Source: Cloacibacterium sp046296655
GTDB lineage: Bacteria > Bacteroidota > Bacteroidia > Flavobacteriales > Weeksellaceae
Length of the DNA stretch: 64,000 nucleotides
NCBI GenBank assembly: GCA_046296655.1
Contig: JBKBLE010000001.1
Span: 62,001-126,000, forward strand
Reading direction: 5' to 3'
Position numbers and translations under genes: made by a program. The notes beneath the pieces were generated by a model that did not search any database, was not told where the DNA came from, and saw only the letters and a list, made by a program, of their open reading frames with translations. Below are positions 62,238 to 64,000 of this stretch, piece after piece. Each line of letters opens with the position of its first letter. The stretch's first letter is position 1.

Positions 62238-62272
62238 TTTGCAAAAGTACAAAAAAATCTTACATTTGCAAA
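62238..62272. promoter_or_regulatory. Interleaved divergent promoters, ndk and DtxR leader
   Basis: Plus strand: TTTG 62238-62241, 19-nt spacer, TACATTTG 62261-62268, serving ndk 25 bp downstream. Minus strand: TTTG 62272-62269, 19-nt spacer, TACTTTTG 62249-62242. Each -33 box sits next to the other strand's -7 box, so one sigma-bound polymerase must exclude the other. Confidence 0.7.
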
Positions 62273-62292
62273 AAATATTTTAAAAAAAAATT

Positions 62293-62712
62293 ATGTCAGG
62301 TAACATTACATTTACAATGATTAAGCCAGATGCAGTTGCAGATGGGCACATTGGAGCAATTTTAGGGAAAATTGCAGAAGCTGGATTTAAATTCAAAGCA
62401 TTAAAATTAACTCAACTTACAGTTGCAGATGCTAAAAAATTCTATGAAGTACACGCAGAAAGACCTTTCTACGGAGAATTAGTAGAATTTATGTCTTCTG
62501 GACCAATCGTAGCTGCGGTTTTAGAAAAAGAAAATGCAGTAGAAGATTTCAGAAAACTAATAGGTGCTACCAATCCTGCTGAAGCTGCAGAAGGGACTAT
62601 TAGAAAGATGTTTGCAAGAAGCGTAGGTGAAAATGCAGTTCATGGTTCAGATTCTGATGAAAATGCTCTAATTGAAGCGCAATTCCATTTTTCTGGAAGA
62701 GAGATTTTCTAA
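62293..62712 (+). CDS. ndk: Nucleoside diphosphate kinase
   Basis: Balances NTP and dNTP pools by phosphate transfer through a histidine. 139 residues, full length. TFTMIKPDAVADGH at the start, then ERPFYGELVEFMSSGP, with active-site His117 in NAVHGSDS. Own consensus promoter, interleaved with an opposing one. Ends at a hairpin shared with the convergent small membrane protein gene. Confidence 0.97.
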   Translation: MSGNITFTMIKPDAVADGHIGAILGKIAEAGFKFKALKLTQLTVADAKKFYEVHAERPFYGELVEFMSSGPIVAAVLEKENAVEDFRKLIGATNPAEAAEGTIRKMFARSVGENAVHGSDSDENALIEAQFHFSGREIF

Positions 62713-62738
62713 TCAAATAGTATTACCCAAAATTTATA

Positions 62739-62769
62739 AAAAAAGTTCGAGAATTTTCTCGAACTTTTT
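62739..62769. terminator. Bidirectional terminator after ndk
   Basis: AAAAAGTTCGAGA, loop ATTT, TCTCGAACTTTTT between two convergent genes. Confidence 0.88.
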
Positions 62770-63040
62770 ATTTTTTATCTTTTACATATTCATCTATGTC
62801 TGGTGAAGCATCTACTTTTGAAATAAAATTTATTGTTCCATATTTCTTAGAAACTCTATTGGCCCAATAAATTCCTAAAAAAATTCCTGAAATGACAAAA
62901 AATCCAAAAAGGAAATTACTGTTCAAGTAATATTGACACGCGTAACCAATTCCAATTCCTAAAATAGTTGGTGATGCAACTATTTTCAACCAAGAAATAG
63001 TATCAATGATGGTTTCAAAAAAAGATTTTTCATTTTTCAT
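62768..63040 (-). CDS. Small two-helix membrane protein, unknown
   Basis: 90 residues; two hydrophobic helices (about 18-37 and 42-60) with a short turn, an N-terminal charged stretch KNEKSFFETIIDTISW, and a soluble tail containing NFISKVDASPDIDEYVKDK. I know similar uncharacterised proteins from Chryseobacterium-type genomes but no function. It lies 27 bp downstream of rpe on the same strand, so probably cotranscribed. Confidence 0.7.
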   Translation of the reverse strand: MKNEKSFFETIIDTISWLKIVASPTILGIGIGYACQYYLNSNFLFGFFVISGIFLGIYWANRVSKKYGTINFISKVDASPDIDEYVKDKK

Positions 63041-63067
63041 GATAATGGTGATTAGTTTTTTTTTAAA

Positions 63068-63718
63068 TTAAACTTTTAACAGTTCAATTGTTCTTTCTGG
63101 ATTTTCACTGGCAAAAACAGCATTTCCAGCCACCAAAACATCTGCACCTGCTTCGAAGAGTTTTGGAGCGTTTTCGGTATTTACGCCGCCGTCTATTTCA
63201 ATAAGCGCTGTAGAATTATTCTCCAGAATCAATTCTTTGGTTTCTCTGATTTTCTTGTAGGTATTTTCTATAAATTTTTGTCCACCAAAGCCAGGATTTA
63301 CGCTCATCAATAAAACCAAATCTACTTCGGTAATAATATCTTCTAATACCCAAACTGGAGTAGAAGGATTAAGTACTACACCAGCTTTTGCACCTTTGTC
63401 TTGAATGAAATTAATAGTTCTGTGAAGATGGGTACATGCTTCATAATGTACAGAAACTAAGTCTGCGCCGTAATTGATGAATTCTTCTACATATTTTTCA
63501 GGCTCTACAATCATAAGATGCACATCTACAAATTTTTTAGCGTGTTCCTGAATTGCTTTCATGACTGGGAAACCAAATGAAATATTCGGTACGAATCTTC
63601 CGTCCATCACGTCTACGTGAAACCAATCGGCTTGACTGCGGTTGATCATTTCTATATCTCGCTGTAAATTCCCAAAATCTGCAGATAAAACTGAAGGTGC
63701 AATAAGTTTTGTTTTCAT
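63068..63718 (-). CDS. rpe: Ribulose-phosphate 3-epimerase
   Basis: Interconverts ribulose-5-phosphate and xylulose-5-phosphate in the pentose phosphate pathway. 216 residues, TIM barrel. APSVLSADFGNLQ at the start; FHVDVMDGRFVPNISFG with metal-binding His/Asp; MSVNPGFGGQKF phosphate loop; EIDGGVNTENAP with catalytic Asp; and VAGNAVF. Full length. It lies downstream of rpoD on the same strand, with a terminator and word repeats between. Confidence 0.97.
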   Translation of the reverse strand: MKTKLIAPSVLSADFGNLQRDIEMINRSQADWFHVDVMDGRFVPNISFGFPVMKAIQEHAKKFVDVHLMIVEPEKYVEEFINYGADLVSVHYEACTHLHRTINFIQDKGAKAGVVLNPSTPVWVLEDIITEVDLVLLMSVNPGFGGQKFIENTYKKIRETKELILENNSTALIEIDGGVNTENAPKLFEAGADVLVAGNAVFASENPERTIELLKV

Positions 63719-63725
63719 TATAAAT

Positions 63726-63838
63726 TGCTTTCTGCTGTCAGCTTTTAGCTTTCAGCTTAATTAATAAAATATTTTAAAATAAAAAAGATAGCTTTCGCTA
63801 TCCTTTTGCTGTTTGCAGATAGCTGAAAGCCGTTTGCT
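63726..63838. repeat. AGCTTT word repeat flanking the rpoD terminator
   Basis: AGC-type words (CTGTCAGC, TTTTAGC, TTTCAGC) at 63726-63758 and related AGCTGAAAGC words at 63808-63838. GCTTTCAGCT (63748-63757) is the exact complement of AGCTGAAAGC (63821-63830). The array reaches the upstream side of rpe. Confidence 0.55.
63783..63806 (-). terminator. Rho-independent terminator of rpoD
   Basis: On the minus strand GGATAGC, tetraloop GAAA, GCTATC then TTTTTT, 36 bp past the sigma factor stop codon. Confidence 0.85.
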
Positions 63839-63841
63839 AAA

Positions 63842-64000
63842 TTATTTACCAAGGTAAGTCTTCAAGATTTTGCTTCTAGAGTTGTGTTTCAATCTCTTAA
63901 TCGCTTTTTCTTTAATCTGTCTTACTCTTTCTCTCGTTAAGTCGAAAGTTTCACCTATTTCTTCTAGAGTCATAGGATGTTTTCCGTTGAGACCGAAGTA
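63842..64000 (-). CDS. rpoD: RNA polymerase primary sigma factor, C-terminal end (partial)
   Basis: Only the last 52 residues are in the window; the gene continues past 64000. They read as region 4.2 of the housekeeping sigma factor: TLEEIGETFDLTRERVRQIK is the helix-turn-helix that contacts the -33 element, followed by EKAIKRLKHNSRSK and the terminal TYLGK. The Bacteroidota primary sigma factor recognises the TTTG/TAnnTTTG promoters listed in this window. Confidence 0.95.
   Translation of the reverse strand, partial: YFGLNGKHPMTLEEIGETFDLTRERVRQIKEKAIKRLKHNSRSKILKTYLGK

Overview
The window is an AT-rich, gene-dense stretch of chromosome from a member of the phylum Bacteroidota. The protein repertoire points to class Flavobacteriia, most likely the Chryseobacterium/Cloacibacterium group (family Weeksellaceae); this is judged from gene content and familiarity of the proteins, not from a computed phylogeny. 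Supporting signs are menaquinone genes, a split PntA, an E1 alpha-beta fusion, a short ATP synthase epsilon subunit, a Bacteroidota-type 4.5S SRP RNA, near absence of Shine-Dalgarno sites, and promoters of the Bacteroidota type (TTTG, about 19 nt, TAnnTTTG). No rRNA, tRNA, CRISPR array, complete insertion sequence, prophage or plasmid module was seen.

Layout. 1-7.8 kb: M14 carboxypeptidase, B12-dependent ribonucleotide reductase, amino-acid permease, an orphan low-GC gene and a CDF metal exporter. 7.9-10.9 kb: three-gene proton-translocating transhydrogenase (pntA, small membrane subunit, pntB). 11.1-13.6 kb: menB, menA and an MBL-fold hydrolase, then SRP RNA on the opposite strand. 13.8-15.9 kb: a small membrane/glycosyltransferase operon. 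16.2-25.6 kb: GIN-domain lipoprotein, phosphohexomutase, aminotransferase, kdsB, LolA-like protein, glutathione peroxidase, SDR, YjbR, TerC and ribF. 25.7-27.6 kb: atpD-atpC. 28.3-30.7 kb: a PLP-enzyme pair that looks like the capnine (sulfonolipid) pathway. 31-36 kb: two large GT-C membrane glycosyltransferases. 36-43.5 kb: DUF1697, an S9 peptidase, a DNA glycosylase, queA, rlmN, a secreted propeller-like protein and a polyprenyl synthetase. 44.5-49.5 kb: 2-oxoacid dehydrogenase E1 fusion, a small lipoprotein, lipoamide dehydrogenase and patatin. 49.5-56.4 kb: dgkA, M28 peptidase, DUF1015, serA, serC, ferredoxin and a divergent LuxC-like acyl-CoA reductase. 56.5-64 kb: DUF4286, DUF486, gyrA, a TPR protein, a DtxR-type regulator, ndk, a small membrane protein, rpe and the 3' end of rpoD.

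Functional links. serA and serC supply phosphoserine and serine, which feed the proposed cysteate/capnine pair and lipid metabolism generally. E1 and E3 of a 2-oxoacid dehydrogenase sit almost together. menA, menB and the polyprenyl synthetase all serve the quinone and polyprenyl supply. Transhydrogenase and ATP synthase share the proton gradient.

The unusual material is intergenic. There are several families of short palindromic dispersed repeats, some acting as terminators or supplying spurious start codons; word-like simple repeats directly upstream of start codons; a 152-bp MITE-like element with perfect 15-bp terminal inverted repeats and a perfect 8-bp target duplication at the 3' end of serA; two decayed genes (a radical SAM protein with an internal deletion and an AraC-type regulator); and an interleaved divergent promoter between ndk and the DtxR regulator that also predicts an independently terminated RNA of about 125 nt. 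No clear new defence or mobile system was found; the RNA/promoter arrangement, the MITE and the repeat families are the best candidates for something undescribed.
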